Positions 1 to 10,100 of a stretch of 64,000 bases of DNA are shown piece by piece. The DNA is from Alteromonas sp. ASW11-130 (GTDB lineage: Bacteria; Pseudomonadota; Gammaproteobacteria; Enterobacterales; Alteromonadaceae): contig NZ_JAPFRE010000044.1 of the NCBI RefSeq assembly GCF_026183735.1, forward strand, positions 52,675 to 116,674, written 5' to 3'. Made by a program: the position numbers and the translations under genes. How positions within the stretch are numbered: position 1 is the stretch's first letter; each line of letters opens with the position of its first letter. A model generated the notes under the pieces. That model ran no database searches. It was given only the letters and a program-made list of their open reading frames with translations, and was not told the origin of the DNA.

Positions 1-1
1 G

Positions 2-78
2 GCCCCCTTAGCTCAGTTGGTTAGAGCGACGGACTGTTAATCCGCAGGTCCCCCGTTCGAGTCGGGGAGGGGGAGCCA
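2..78 (+). tRNA. tRNA-Asn (GTT), copy 1
   Basis: A 77-nt cloverleaf with D-arm, anticodon loop CTGTTAA (anticodon GTT), T-arm with TTCGAGT loop and encoded CCA. It matches copy 2 base for base except at position 1, which is G here and T in copy 2. That leaves G1 opposite A72 at the end of the acceptor stem. The gene starts at the window edge, so upstream signals are not visible. Confidence 0.93.
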
Positions 79-105
79 ACTTTTCATCGTTTCAAAATGG
101 TCGAT

Positions 106-182
106 TCCCCCTTAGCTCAGTTGGTTAGAGCGACGGACTGTTAATCCGCAGGTCCCCCGTTCGAGTCGGGGAGGGGGAGCCA
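106..182 (+). tRNA. tRNA-Asn (GTT), copy 2
   Basis: A 77-nt tRNA gene with a fully paired acceptor stem (TCCCCCT with AGGGGGA), discriminator G, encoded CCA and anticodon GTT. It lies 27 bp behind copy 1 in the same direction, so the two are probably processed from one transcript. Confidence 0.96.
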
Positions 183-422
183 ACCGCTCTCAACGAAATA
201 TTTCTTATTTATTATCTCAACCGCAGCCAAACAATTTTAGTAGATAACCTTACTTCTTCTAAGTTGTTAATTTTTTCATAAAAAGCGATAATGTGAAGCG
301 ATATTCTCAGCGTTTAACTTACTCCGTATTGTAGGAAGTTAAAATGTTACTATTGCATATGCGTTTTTGTTACTGCGTACCCACTGTCTAGTGGGCTTAA
401 AGCACCAGGTTCATTTAAATAC
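183..422. other. Intergenic region before rnfA
   Basis: AT-rich spacer between the tRNA pair and the rnf operon. It must carry the rnf promoter, but I see no sigma-70 box pair convincing enough to place and no strong terminator behind the tRNAs. Confidence 0.5.
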
Positions 423-1004
423 ATGTCAGACTTTTTACTGCTACTTGTTGGCACAGTATTGGTTAACAATTTTGTCTTGGTTAAGTTTCTCGGCTTATGC
501 CCTTTTATGGGGGTATCTGGAAAGCTGGAAACTGCCATAGGCATGTCGATGGCCACCACGTTTGTTTTGACATTAGCCTCGGTGAGTAGCTATCTTATTG
601 AAACCTACTTACTTGCCCCATTGGGGATAAGCTATCTGCGTACACTTGCATTCATTCTGGTTATCGCGGTAGTAGTGCAATTCACCGAGATGGTAGTGCA
701 CAAAACCAGTCCTACTCTTTATCGTTTGTTAGGTATTTTTCTTCCGCTGATTACTACTAATTGTGCCGTACTCGGCGTTGCGCTGTTGAATTTAACTGAA
801 CAACATAATCTTATTGAAAGTCTCATTTATGGCTTCGGCGCTGCGCTTGGTTTTTCACTGGTACTCATTTTATTTGCTGCTATGCGCGAACGCTTAGCAG
901 CTGCCGATGTCCCGGTTCCATTTAAAGGTGCCTCTATTGCTATGATTACAGCGGGACTTATGTCCATGGCTTTTATGGGGTTTAGTGGGTTGGTGAAATT
1001 CTGA
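423..1004 (+). CDS. rnfA: Rnf/Rsx complex subunit A
   Basis: A 193-residue integral membrane subunit of the ion-pumping Rnf (Rsx) complex, which moves electrons between NADH and ferredoxin; in E. coli the complex also keeps SoxR reduced. The protein is nearly colinear with E. coli RsxA over its whole length. It has six hydrophobic segments, the early [19 protein letters not shown] stretch and the mirrored cysteine in [10 protein letters not shown]; these conserved cysteines are known in the RnfA/RnfE family to bind an intramembrane Fe-S centre. It is first in the rnfABCDGE-nth operon. Its TGA stop overlaps the rnfB ATG by one base, which implies translational coupling. The ribosome binding site is weak, but the start matches the family length. 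Confidence 0.98.
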   Translation: MSDFLLLLVGTVLVNNFVLVKFLGLCPFMGVSGKLETAIGMSMATTFVLTLASVSSYLIETYLLAPLGISYLRTLAFILVIAVVVQFTEMVVHKTSPTLYRLLGIFLPLITTNCAVLGVALLNLTEQHNLIESLIYGFGAALGFSLVLILFAAMRERLAAADVPVPFKGASIAMITAGLMSMAFMGFSGLVKF

Positions 1005-1573
1005 TGTCGGTTTATTTAGCTTTAGGCGCCATTGGCACCCTCGCACTTATTTTTGGTCTGATACTTGGCTATGCCAGTATCCGCTTTAAAGTGCAAAGTG
1101 ATCCTCTGGTGCAGCAACTCGACGAGTTACTACCCCAAACCCAATGCGGACAATGCGGTTACCCGGGCTGTCGGCCCTATGCTGAAGCAATCGCAAATGG
1201 CGACGATATCAATAAATGCCCACCGGGTGGTGAAGCAACCATGAAAAAACTGGCAGATTTGATGGGCGTAGAGCCAAAACCGCTCAACGGGGACGGTGAA
1301 GAAGAAGACGTTAAAAAGGTCGCGTTCATTCGCGAAGATGAGTGCATTGGTTGCACCAAATGTATACAAGCATGCCCGGTTGATGCGATTTTAGGGGCTT
1401 CCAAACAAATGCATACAGTTATTATCGACGAATGCACTGGATGTGACCTGTGTGTGGAGCCGTGTCCGGTAGATTGCATTGATATGGTTCCGCTGAAGCC
1501 CACCACGAATTCATGGAAGTGGAATTTTAAACAATCTCCCAAAGGAGATATCCCAATTAAAATGGTGTCGTAA
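1004..1573 (+). CDS. rnfB: Rnf/Rsx complex subunit B, Fe-S protein
   Basis: A 189-residue electron-transfer subunit. An N-terminal membrane anchor (about residues 5-25) is followed by a four-cysteine Fe-S motif (CGQCGYPGC then a later CPPGG, about residues 47-75). Two ferredoxin-type [4Fe-4S] motifs follow, [12 protein letters not shown] and [12 protein letters not shown] (about residues 115-160). RnfB is thought to pass electrons from RnfC toward the membrane subunits or ferredoxin. Its length is normal for gammaproteobacteria. The start codon overlaps the rnfA stop, and only 5 bp separate it from rnfC. Confidence 0.98.
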   Translation: MSVYLALGAIGTLALIFGLILGYASIRFKVQSDPLVQQLDELLPQTQCGQCGYPGCRPYAEAIANGDDINKCPPGGEATMKKLADLMGVEPKPLNGDGEEEDVKKVAFIREDECIGCTKCIQACPVDAILGASKQMHTVIIDECTGCDLCVEPCPVDCIDMVPLKPTTNSWKWNFKQSPKGDIPIKMVS

Positions 1574-1578
1574 AGACG

Positions 1579-3828
1579 ATGTTGCGAAGTACTGACGAAA
1601 TCATCGCGGATTTAAAAGCAGGAAAATGTCACTCGTTTACGGGAGGCGTTCACCCACCAGATGAGAAATCGTTATCTAACACCACTAACATTCAGACTCT
1701 ACCGCTACCAGACAAGATAATTCTGCCTTTGCGTCAACATATAGGGACGGAAGGCAGTATCTGTGTAGCTGAAGGCGAGCATGTTAAAAAAGGTCAGGCA
1801 TTAACTAAAAGTAGTCATCCATATGCCGTTCCGATTCATGCTTCTACGTCGGGAATAGTAAGGGAAATTACTCGTCATGTGGTGGCGCATCCGAGTGGTT
1901 TAAGCGAAGACTGTATTATAATTGAACCAGATGGACTGGATGAGTGGGTTAAGTTAACGCCTATCCCTCATTTTCAAACACTTCCACAACAAACGGTAGT
2001 AGAAGCAATTTGTGATGCAGGTGTCGCGGGGATGGGCGGCGCGGGATTCCCAACCCATATTAAAACCGGGAACAATAAAACGATAGAATTTCTGATTATT
2101 AATGGCGCAGAGTGTGAGCCATATATCACTTCTGACGACCGATTAATGCAGGAGCACGCCTGGCAAATTCGTCAGGGCATTGATGTACTTCATCATTTAA
2201 TTTCACCTACAGCCGTTGTCATCGCTATTGAAGATAACAAGCCAGACGCCATTAAAGCATTGAAAATAGCCTGTCAGGACAAACCTGAGTACTTGGTTGT
2301 GGCTGTCGAAACCAAATATCCCGCTGGCGGCGAAAAGCAGCTGATTCAGATGTTGACTCAGCGAGAGGTTCCCCGGCACGGTTTGCCTGCTGATGTGGGG
2401 GTACTCATGTTTAATGTAGGCACGTGTTTCGCCGTTGCTGGCGCTATTTATGAAGGTAAGCCTCTGGTCGAACGAGTAGTGACAGTGACAGGAAGGGCTG
2501 TTGAGCAACCAGGTAACTACTGGGCAAGATTAGGTACACCGGTAAGCCACTTACTGAATCACGCCACGTATCAGGTTAAAAAGCAATCAGCTCCCCAAAT
2601 TGTGATGGGTGGACCCATGATGGGCTTCACCTTAAGCAGTATGGCCGTTCCCATTGTTAAAATATCAAACTGTCTGCTTGCACCAGCAAAAGGAGAAGCT
2701 AGTCTCAACGAACATGAAAGAGCCTGCATTCGTTGTGGCGCTTGTGCTGACGTCTGCCCTGCATCATTGTTACCCCAACAGATTTTCTGGCATGCTAAGG
2801 CGAAAGAACTCGACAAGGCGCAAGCTTACGATCTGTTTGACTGTATTGAGTGTGGCGCATGTGCTTACGTCTGTCCTAGTGAAATTCCCTTAGTCCACTA
2901 CTATCGTCAAGCAAAGGCAGAGATAAGGCTTGAAAAAGAAGAAAAAAGCCGTGCAGAAAAAGCCAAAGAAAGATTCGAGGCTCGTAACGCACGATTAATT
3001 AGGGAAAAGCAGGAACGAGAAGAAAGACATCAAAAAGCTAAGGCGGCCAGAGAAGCTGCGATAGCAAATAAATCAAAAGCAGCAACAGTCGATTCAAATG
3101 ACGCTAAAGACAAGGTAGCGGCCGCGTTGGCGCGCGCTAAAGCAAAAAAAGCAGCACAGCAACCTGAATCAGATGTCCCCGCCGCCCTCGATACGCAAGC
3201 AGACAAGAAGGCGCAAGTAGCCGCAGCAATTGCCCGAGCAAAGGCGAAAAAAGAAGCGGCTCAGGCAAATGATACAAATGAAATATTGCCCGAAGATGAA
3301 CGCAAAGCAAAAGTCGCCGCTGCGGTAGCTAGAGCAAAAGCGAAAAAAGAAGCGGCCCAAACCAACGATACAAATGAAATAACGACCGAAGATGAGCGCA
3401 AAGCAAAGGTCGCCGCTGCGGTAGCTAGAGCAAAAGCGAAAAAAGAAGCGGCCCAGGCAAATGATACAAATGAAATATCTGCCGAAGATGAGCGTAAAGC
3501 AAAGGTCGCCGCTGCGGTAGCTAGAGCAAAGGCGAAAAAAGAAGCGGCTCAGGCAAATGATACAAATGAAATATCTGCCGAAGATGAAGGTAAAGCAAAG
3601 GTCGCCGCTGCGGTAGCCCGTGCTAAAGCTAAAAAACAACAAGCAGCGGAATCATCTTCGTCTGACGGACCTGCCGACGCGAACAACCTGATATCAAAGA
3701 ATGTAGACTTTTCGAGTGCGGAAGAACAATCACACCACGACGATGAAAAGCGCAAACGGATCGCTGCGGCTGTTGCCAAAGCGAAAGCTAAGCAAGCAGC
3801 TAAGAAAGACAACAATGAGACAGAATAA
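1579..3828 (+). CDS. rnfC: Rnf/Rsx complex subunit C with a repeat-expanded tail
   Basis: A 749-residue peripheral NADH-binding subunit. The core (about residues 1-450) has the glycine-rich GMGGAGFPTHIK stretch and the EPYITSDD region of the NADH/FMN fold, an SLBB-like part, and two ferredoxin motifs, CIRCGACADVCP and CIECGACAYVCP. From about residue 450 it becomes a charged Ala/Lys/Glu tail. Residues about 540-680 hold near-perfect 32-residue repeats (96 bp) with the core KVAAAVARAKAKKEAAQ. Gammaproteobacterial RnfC proteins often carry variable Ala/Lys-rich tails, so the tail is a family trait, but the near-identity of the units at DNA level points to recent expansion. The rnfD ATG follows the stop directly. 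Confidence 0.97.
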   Translation: MLRSTDEIIADLKAGKCHSFTGGVHPPDEKSLSNTTNIQTLPLPDKIILPLRQHIGTEGSICVAEGEHVKKGQALTKSSHPYAVPIHASTSGIVREITRHVVAHPSGLSEDCIIIEPDGLDEWVKLTPIPHFQTLPQQTVVEAICDAGVAGMGGAGFPTHIKTGNNKTIEFLIINGAECEPYITSDDRLMQEHAWQIRQGIDVLHHLISPTAVVIAIEDNKPDAIKALKIACQDKPEYLVVAVETKYPAGGEKQLIQMLTQREVPRHGLPADVGVLMFNVGTCFAVAGAIYEGKPLVERVVTVTGRAVEQPGNYWARLGTPVSHLLNHATYQVKKQSAPQIVMGGPMMGFTLSSMAVPIVKISNCLLAPAKGEASLNEHERACIRCGACADVCPASLLPQQIFWHAKAKELDKAQAYDLFDCIECGACAYVCPSEIPLVHYYRQAKAEIRLEKEEKSRAEKAKERFEARNARLIREKQEREERHQKAKAAREAAIANKSKAATVDSNDAKDKVAAALARAKAKKAAQQPESDVPAALDTQADKKAQVAAAIARAKAKKEAAQANDTNEILPEDERKAKVAAAVARAKAKKEAAQTNDTNEITTEDERKAKVAAAVARAKAKKEAAQANDTNEISAEDERKAKVAAAVARAKAKKEAAQANDTNEISAEDEGKAKVAAAVARAKAKKQQAAESSSSDGPADANNLISKNVDFSSAEEQSHHDDEKRKRIAAAVAKAKAKQAAKKDNNETE
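3115..3640 (+). repeat. 96-bp tandem repeat inside rnfC
   Basis: The phrase GCAAAGGTCGCCGCTGCG recurs at 3403, 3499 and 3595, exactly 96 bp apart. More diverged units lie on both sides. Each unit encodes 32 residues of Ala/Lys-rich helix plus an acidic NDTNEI-EDE linker. Confidence 0.95.
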
Positions 3829-4911
3829 ATGAAGTTAACCCTGTCCAGTTCACCCCATCAACGGGTTAGACGCGATACCAGTCAGGTAATGCGTCTCGTT
3901 ATACTGGCAATGATTCCTGGAATTATGGCTCAGGTAATTATTTTTGGTTTTGGTGTACTTATTCAAGCGACGATTGCAGTCATTACTGCGGTAATAACCG
4001 AAGCGGCGATCCTGCAAATTCGGGGAAGAAGCGCCAAATTTGCTCTCAACGATTTCAGTGCAGTATTAACAGCTTTACTTTTAGCGGTAAGCATCCCCCC
4101 CCTTCTGCCGTGGTGGATGACGATTTTAGGGACTTTTTTTGCTATTGCCGTTGTTAAGCAGCTTTATGGGGGCTTAGGCTTTAATCTTTTTAATCCAGCT
4201 ATGGCCGGCTACGTGATGTTGCTTATTTCTTTTCCCGCTGCCATGACCCTGTGGCTGCCTCCGCAGTCACTTGCCAGTATTCAGCCAGACTTTGTCAATG
4301 TGTTAACAATAATAATGACGGGGTTTACTGAATCGGGTCATAGCATGGATCAGCTTCGCATGGCTGCAGACGGGATAACTATGGCTACCCCGCTAGATTC
4401 AGTGAAAACTGCTCTATCGCAAAACTATACGTATCCTGAAGCGCTTGATGAAGCAATCTTTACCAATAATTTAAATGCAAGTGCTGGTGCTGGTTGGGCT
4501 TGGGTCAGCTTAGCCTATTTGGTGGGAGGTCTATTTTTAGTCAAGATTAATGTTATAAATTGGCACATCCCTACCGCGATGTTGGCCGCTGCAGCTTTAC
4601 TATCTGCCGTTTTTTATATTGCTGATTCAGATTCGTTCGCTTCCCCTATATTCCACTTACTTAATGGCAGTTTATTATTTGGGGCATTTTTTATCGCGAC
4701 AGATCCTGTTACAGCCTCTACCACAGATAAAGGCCGACTTGTTTTTGGTGCATTTATAGGCATGTGGGTAATTGTTATTCGCACGTTCGGTGGGTATCCC
4801 GATGCGGTGGCTTTTGCCGTTATTGTAATGAATATGGCAGTCCCCCTAATTGATTATTATACGCGTCCACGTACTTATGGGCATACAGCTAAAAGAGCGA
4901 GGAAGCCGTAA
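3829..4911 (+). CDS. rnfD: Rnf/Rsx complex subunit D
   Basis: A 360-residue membrane subunit with about nine or ten hydrophobic segments. The sequence around ITMATPLDS places T187 at the site where the Vibrio RnfD/NqrB family carries covalent FMN through a phosphoester bond. The loop [18 protein letters not shown] and the C-terminal [10 protein letters not shown] stretch are family hallmarks. It follows rnfC with no spacer (TAAATG) and abuts rnfG, so it is cotranscribed. Confidence 0.97.
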   Translation: MKLTLSSSPHQRVRRDTSQVMRLVILAMIPGIMAQVIIFGFGVLIQATIAVITAVITEAAILQIRGRSAKFALNDFSAVLTALLLAVSIPPLLPWWMTILGTFFAIAVVKQLYGGLGFNLFNPAMAGYVMLLISFPAAMTLWLPPQSLASIQPDFVNVLTIIMTGFTESGHSMDQLRMAADGITMATPLDSVKTALSQNYTYPEALDEAIFTNNLNASAGAGWAWVSLAYLVGGLFLVKINVINWHIPTAMLAAAALLSAVFYIADSDSFASPIFHLLNGSLLFGAFFIATDPVTASTTDKGRLVFGAFIGMWVIVIRTFGGYPDAVAFAVIVMNMAVPLIDYYTRPRTYGHTAKRARKP

Positions 4912-5550
4912 ATGATGTTTTCAACGCTTTACAAAAATGGCGGCATGTTGGCGTTGTTTGCCGTGATTACAACCGCCCTAATTAGTATGACGTTTGCTAT
5001 TACTGAATCCCGCATTACAGAGCAACAAAAAAAACAGCTTTTAAGCGTATTAACAGAAGTAGTACCCGAACACTATTACGACAATTCTTTTTACAATGAC
5101 TGCACACTGGTCCAGTCTGACATGTTGGGTTCAACAGAGGCCAAAGTGGTTTATCGTGCTCGCTTGGGTGATCAGCCTAGCGCATTAGCACTCGAAACCA
5201 CCGCCCCCAATGGTTATAGTGGCAGTATTCATTTAGTCGTAGGGGTGGACACCGACCAGCATGTACTAGGGGTTAGAGTTGTTGATCATAAAGAAACGCC
5301 GGGACTCGGCGACAAAATTGAATTAGCCATTAGCAACTGGATATTGAGTTTCAACGGCAAATCGATAACTAACGAAAATCAATCGAATTGGGCTGTGAGA
5401 AAGGATGGCGGTCAATTCGATCAGTTTACTGGCGCTACCATCACTCCCCGTGCGGTTGTTGATGCAGTAAAAAACACTCTCTTATTTGTCCAAGTAAACC
5501 AACAGGCTCTGTTTGCACATGACAATGATTGTAAAGTGGAGCTCGAGTAA
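4912..5550 (+). CDS. rnfG: Rnf/Rsx complex subunit G, flavoprotein
   Basis: A 212-residue subunit with one N-terminal membrane helix (about residues 11-30) and a periplasmic FMN-binding domain. The attachment motif TGATIT (residues 173-178) puts covalent FMN on T176, as in RnfG/Nqr[13 protein letters not shown] is the other conserved block. It needs ApbE for flavin transfer; ApbE is not in this window. The start abuts the rnfD stop, and 5 bp separate it from rnfE. Confidence 0.97.
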   Translation: MMFSTLYKNGGMLALFAVITTALISMTFAITESRITEQQKKQLLSVLTEVVPEHYYDNSFYNDCTLVQSDMLGSTEAKVVYRARLGDQPSALALETTAPNGYSGSIHLVVGVDTDQHVLGVRVVDHKETPGLGDKIELAISNWILSFNGKSITNENQSNWAVRKDGGQFDQFTGATITPRAVVDAVKNTLLFVQVNQQALFAHDNDCKVELE

Positions 5551-5555
5551 TTTTT

Positions 5556-6248
5556 ATGACCAGCTATCAAGACTTAACGCTTCAAGGACTATGGAAAAAT
5601 AATCCGGCCTTGGTTCAGTTACTGGGCTTATGTCCTTTACTCGCCGTAACCGCAACATTTATCAATGGCTTGGGCCTTGGTATAGCAACCATGCTGGTAC
5701 TGATTGGTTCAAACATTACTGTCTCGCTCATTCGCAATGTGGTAAGAAACGAAATCCGTATACCCATTTTTGTTATGATCATCGCTTCATTCGTGACCAT
5801 AGTGCAGTTATTAATGAATGCGTTTACCTACGAATTGTATCTGACGTTAGGCATCTTCATTCCTCTAATCGTGACCAATTGTGCCATTATTGGTCGGGCA
5901 GAAGCCTTTGCCTCAAAAAATGCAGTAGTGCCCGCAGCCTATGATGGCCTCGTTATGGGGGCTGGTTTTACAGTGGTTCTGGTAGTACTGGGTGGGTTAC
6001 GGGAAATGTTGGGTAACGGCACGCTTTTTAAAGGAGCAGATCGGCTTTTTGGCGAAGTTGCCAGTAATTGGCAACTTACTTTGTTTACAACAGAACACCC
6101 CTTCTTACTTGCTATACTGCCGCCTGGCGCGTTTTTAGGGATGGGGTTAATCATTGCATTTAAAAACGCTATCGATGCGACCTTAGAAGCCCGCAAGCCT
6201 AATTCCGAGAATATTATTACTCGAGCAAGAGTGACTACCGAATCTTAA
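5556..6248 (+). CDS. rnfE: Rnf/Rsx complex subunit E
   Basis: A 230-residue membrane subunit, the pseudo-symmetric partner of RnfA. It shares the [14 protein letters not shown] and [12 protein letters not shown] blocks with the paired cysteines. Six hydrophobic segments are visible. It is the last rnf gene, 18 bp before nth, which keeps the classical gammaproteobacterial order rnfABCDGE-nth. Confidence 0.97.
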   Translation: MTSYQDLTLQGLWKNNPALVQLLGLCPLLAVTATFINGLGLGIATMLVLIGSNITVSLIRNVVRNEIRIPIFVMIIASFVTIVQLLMNAFTYELYLTLGIFIPLIVTNCAIIGRAEAFASKNAVVPAAYDGLVMGAGFTVVLVVLGGLREMLGNGTLFKGADRLFGEVASNWQLTLFTTEHPFLLAILPPGAFLGMGLIIAFKNAIDATLEARKPNSENIITRARVTTES

Positions 6249-6266
6249 AAAGTTGTTTCGCCTGAT

Positions 6267-6899
6267 ATGAATAATGTAAAAAGAAAAGAAATATTAACAC
6301 GATTACGGGATGCTAACCCCCACCCCACTACGGAATTAAATTTCTCAACACCATTTGAACTGTTAGTCGCGGTAACCCTTTCTGCACAATCCACTGACGT
6401 AGGTGTGAACAAAGCAACAGATAAGCTTTTTCCCATAGCCAATACTCCTCAGTCTATTCTGGAGCTGGGGTTAGAAGGTTTGCGCGACTATATAAAAACT
6501 ATCGGATTGTATAATTCCAAGGCACAGAACGTATATAAAATGTGTCAGATTTTGATGGATAAGCACAATGGTGAAGTACCTGAATCCAGAGAGGCTTTAG
6601 AAGCCTTACCCGGCGTAGGGCGTAAAACGGCTAACGTAGTTCTAAACACGGCGTTTGGCTGGCCGACAATAGCAGTAGACACGCACATCTTCCGCGTATC
6701 AAATCGCACTAAACTGGCCATGGGCGAAAATGTTGACCAGGTTGAACAGAAATTACTGAAAGTGGTGCCCGCGGAATTTAAAGTAGACGTACATCACTGG
6801 CTGATACTGCACGGACGTTATACCTGTGTGGCCCGCAAACCCCGCTGTGGTTCCTGCATTATTGAAGACCTGTGTGAGTTTAAGGGTAAGACTGAGTAA
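6267..6899 (+). CDS. nth: Endonuclease III
   Basis: A 210-residue DNA glycosylase/AP lyase that removes oxidised pyrimidines. It is colinear with E. coli Nth. The helix-hairpin-helix LPGVGRKTANVV contains the Schiff-base lysine K120, and the catalytic aspartate is D138 in AVDTHIFRV. The [4Fe-4S] cluster ligands C187, C194, C197 and C203 have the exact C-x6-C-x2-C-x5-C spacing. It is the distal gene of the rnf operon. Two further nth-derived sequences lie downstream: a fragment at 13006-13062 and a decayed copy at 22019-22242. This copy is intact and presumably the functional one. Confidence 0.98.
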   Translation: MNNVKRKEILTRLRDANPHPTTELNFSTPFELLVAVTLSAQSTDVGVNKATDKLFPIANTPQSILELGLEGLRDYIKTIGLYNSKAQNVYKMCQILMDKHNGEVPESREALEALPGVGRKTANVVLNTAFGWPTIAVDTHIFRVSNRTKLAMGENVDQVEQKLLKVVPAEFKVDVHHWLILHGRYTCVARKPRCGSCIIEDLCEFKGKTE

Positions 6900-6970
6900 A
6901 TGTTATGCGGCTTTGAGCGAGTTGCCGTAAATCACCCAAGAGAGTAGCGCTCGCTGCAGTTCACAAAGAT

Positions 6971-7191
6971 ATGATGCCGTCATTCCAGAAATGCGCAGCA
7001 TTCTCTGGGACCCCCGCGACTGTTAGCGTAAGACTTATAAAACCACTTTTTTGAGTATACGATAACAGTCAAAGAGACCCCGTTTTTCAACGGGGTGACG
7101 ATGTTTGAGTTTACAATGGGGTGACGATTTTTGAGTTTGAAAGGGGTGACGTTTCTTCAGCTTTCAAAGGGGTAACGATTTTTCAGTTTTC
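6971..7191 (+). repeat. Structured dispersed repeat, copy 1
   Basis: First of four related ~200-bp elements. In order it holds a CCAGA/TCTGG hairpin with inner AATGC/GCATT arms, an inverted TTAGCGTAA/TATACGATAA-type pair, a perfect CCCCGTT/AACGGGG hairpin, then repeated GGGGTGACGA units and a TTTTCAG tail. The 3' end of the kinase gene at 7183 lies inside the element, so the last codons and stop of that gene are repeat sequence. Confidence 0.85.
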
Positions 7192-10100
7192 AAGCTTAAC
7201 GGCGTCGATTCCATTCAGGATTTTTTGCAACTGGCCGAAGTCAGCGGGCTTAGCCAAGTGGTGATCAAACCCCGCGGCCTTTGACTTCTGGCGATCGCTC
7301 GATTGGTCATAGCCTGTCAGTGCGATGTAGGTTGAACAATCCGCAGCCATTTTGAGTTGCTGCGCGAGTTCGTACCCCGTCATGTCGGGTAGGCCAATAT
7401 CCAGGACGAACGCGTCCCAACGTGGATCGGCCCGCACCATGGCCACGGCGCCAGCACCATCGACGGCGATTTCAGCGTCATGGCCCTGTGCCCCCAGCAG
7501 GATAGCGAGCAACTCCGCCGCATCCCGGTTGTCGTCGACCACCAGTATTTTCAACGCTGCACTCGCACGAGTGGTGACAGATGGCGTTTGTACTAACGCC
7601 TCATCAGTTGCCGCCAATGGCAACGTCATTGTGAATGTACTGCCCAGATTGAGGCCTGGGCTTGTGGCCGCAACAGTACCTCCATGCTGCTCCACGATAC
7701 TGTGCACTAGAGCCAAGCCGATTCCCAGGCCGCCTTGAGAGCGGTCCGGGGTGCGCTTACCCTGCGCGAACAGTTCGAACACCATTGGCAACAGTGCTTC
7801 GTCCATACCAATGCCGTTGTCAGTGACACGCACCTGCACCTTTTCATTTTCGACCTGCATCGACAATTGAAGCCGACCGTTAGTTGGCGTGTACTTCGCA
7901 GCGTTGTTGAGCAGATTCGTCACCACCTGAACCAGCCTGTGGTGGTCGCCGATAACCAGCGCCGTATCATGGAATTGCGTGGTCAGGGTATGCCCGCGCG
8001 CAGCAATCAAGGGCTGGGCCTGCTCCACTGCAGCGTCGATCACCGAGCGTACGTCCACTGGCTCACGCGCAAATTCTACTAGCCCCCGCGTCACCCGCGA
8101 GACGTCCAGAAGGTCGTCCACGAGCTCGGTCATATGCGCGACCTGGCGCGTGATGACTCCCCCAATCTCCCGCACGTGCGTTTCATTATCCACAGGTGCC
8201 ATCTCCAGCAAGCTAGCCGCTGTCCCGATGGGCGCGAGAGGGTTGCGCAGCTCGTGCGCGAGCATGGCGAGGAATTCGTCTTTGCGGCGGTCCGCCTGCT
8301 CTAGGCTCTCGACCATCCGCCGGCGCTCTGTGACATCGAGTACCGTCCCGATCATCGACAACGCTCTGGCATCCGGCACGTCGCCTTCGAACAGTACCTG
8401 CCCGCGCGCCATCGTCCACACAACCTGACCGTCGGCGTGGATCCATCTAAACTCTTCAGAATAGCCGCCCCCGGAACCGGGCTGAAGTGCATGGTCGAGG
8501 GCAGCCTCAATCCGCGGCCAGTCAACGGGATGGACGCTCTGAGACAAGACGTCCAACGTCACCACCGCATCATCAGGTGCAGCACCGACGATTTGCCTGC
8601 ATCGAGGGTCCATGCGGACGTCGCCGGTTTGCACGTCCCAGACCCAGGTTCCGAATTGGGCCACATCCATGGCCAGTGCGAAGCGCTTTTCAGACACACG
8701 CAATTCGTTCTCCATACGTTTGCGATCCGTAATATCAACGGATGAGCCGATCAAACCCAAAATGTTCCCGTCTTTATCCCGCCACGGTGCCTTGCTCGAT
8801 AACCAGATGGCCGGGGTCCCATCCGATAGCATAACCTCTTCCTCGATTTGCTCGCCAACACCGGAATCCATAATGCGACGGTCGGTCGCCATGATCGCGG
8901 CGCTCTGGACGCGGTCTGCGAGTACATCTTCATCCGTGCGACCCAGGAACGCCTCCGGGGGCAGTCCCAGCAGTTCCGCGACTCCGCGGTTGGCAACCAT
9001 GAATCGGCCGGCACGGTCTTTGGCATAAACCACCCCGGGCACCGCATCGGTAAACATACGCAGCAGCATGTCGGCCTGGTCGCGTTCGGCTTCCATGCGT
9101 CGTCGGTCCTCGATGTCTAGCAGTACGCCTGGGAAGCGGACCGCCTTACCGTCTGGGTCAAGCTCTACTTGGCCGTTGGCTTCGACCCAGCGGAGGGTAC
9201 CATCCCTGTGCCAAACCCGATATTCGCACTTGTATGCGCCACCCCGCCCCATCACCTCCTCGATCGCCGCCGCGACTCGGTCGCGATCATCGGCGTAAAC
9301 GGATTCCATGACGAGTTCCAGTGGGAGGCCCGACTTACACAGCGTCTCGTCGAGTCCGAAGCTGGCGGCGAAGCGGGCGTCGGCAATAAAGCGATTGTCC
9401 GGTATCGTCCAAACCCAGGTGCCAACGATGGCGCCCGCATCCAGCGCCAGTTGCACGCGTTCGGCGGCGTCCGCTGCATCTGCAGCCATTTTCTTATGCT
9501 CAGAGATATCGCGTATAAACACGGCCAGACCCGCGTCGACCATATAGGCGCGCGCTTCAAACCAGCACAATCCCTGTTCAGCTGATACGTGGGAATAATC
9601 GTGCCGCTCCGACGTACCACTGGCACTGACGCGTCGGCACATCGAGTAGACTGAAGCCTGCTCGCCTTCCGAGAACAGGGCCCCGAACTCCTCTCCGACC
9701 ATATCGCCCTCCGCCTTCAACAGGCGCGAAGCGGCATCATTGGCTTCCAGCACGCAAAAATCGGGTCCCAGCAGCAGGAATGCCTCGTCCATGTTGGCCA
9801 GCACACCGCGATGCCGGGCCTCGCTTTCGGCCAACCGCTGCTCGGTCAGCACCTGGGCGGTGATCTCCGTGCACGCGCAGAATAATCCCTCGATTTCCAA
9901 ACCTTCGCCTCGCACCGGAGAATAGAAGAAGGAAAAATGAGTCTGTTCCGGATAGCCGTGCCGTTGCACCATCAGCGGGATGTCCTGCATCTGCACGGGC
10001 TCTCCTCTCAGCGCAGAAGATACTATCGGCTGGAGTTGCTCACGGATCTCGTACCAGACTTCTAAGAAATCCCGGCCAAGCGCATTCGGATGCTTGTTTC

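Noticed and set aside
3169-3815. Antisense reading frames with Phe/Arg-rich repeats in the rnfC tail
   Set aside because: They mirror the repeat-coding rnfC frame and have no start signals or family resemblance.
7352-9925. Many plus-strand and out-of-frame reading frames inside the kinase gene
   Set aside because: High GC makes stop codons rare on the other frames. The minus-strand frame has complete PAS, kinase and receiver domains, so the rest are shadows.
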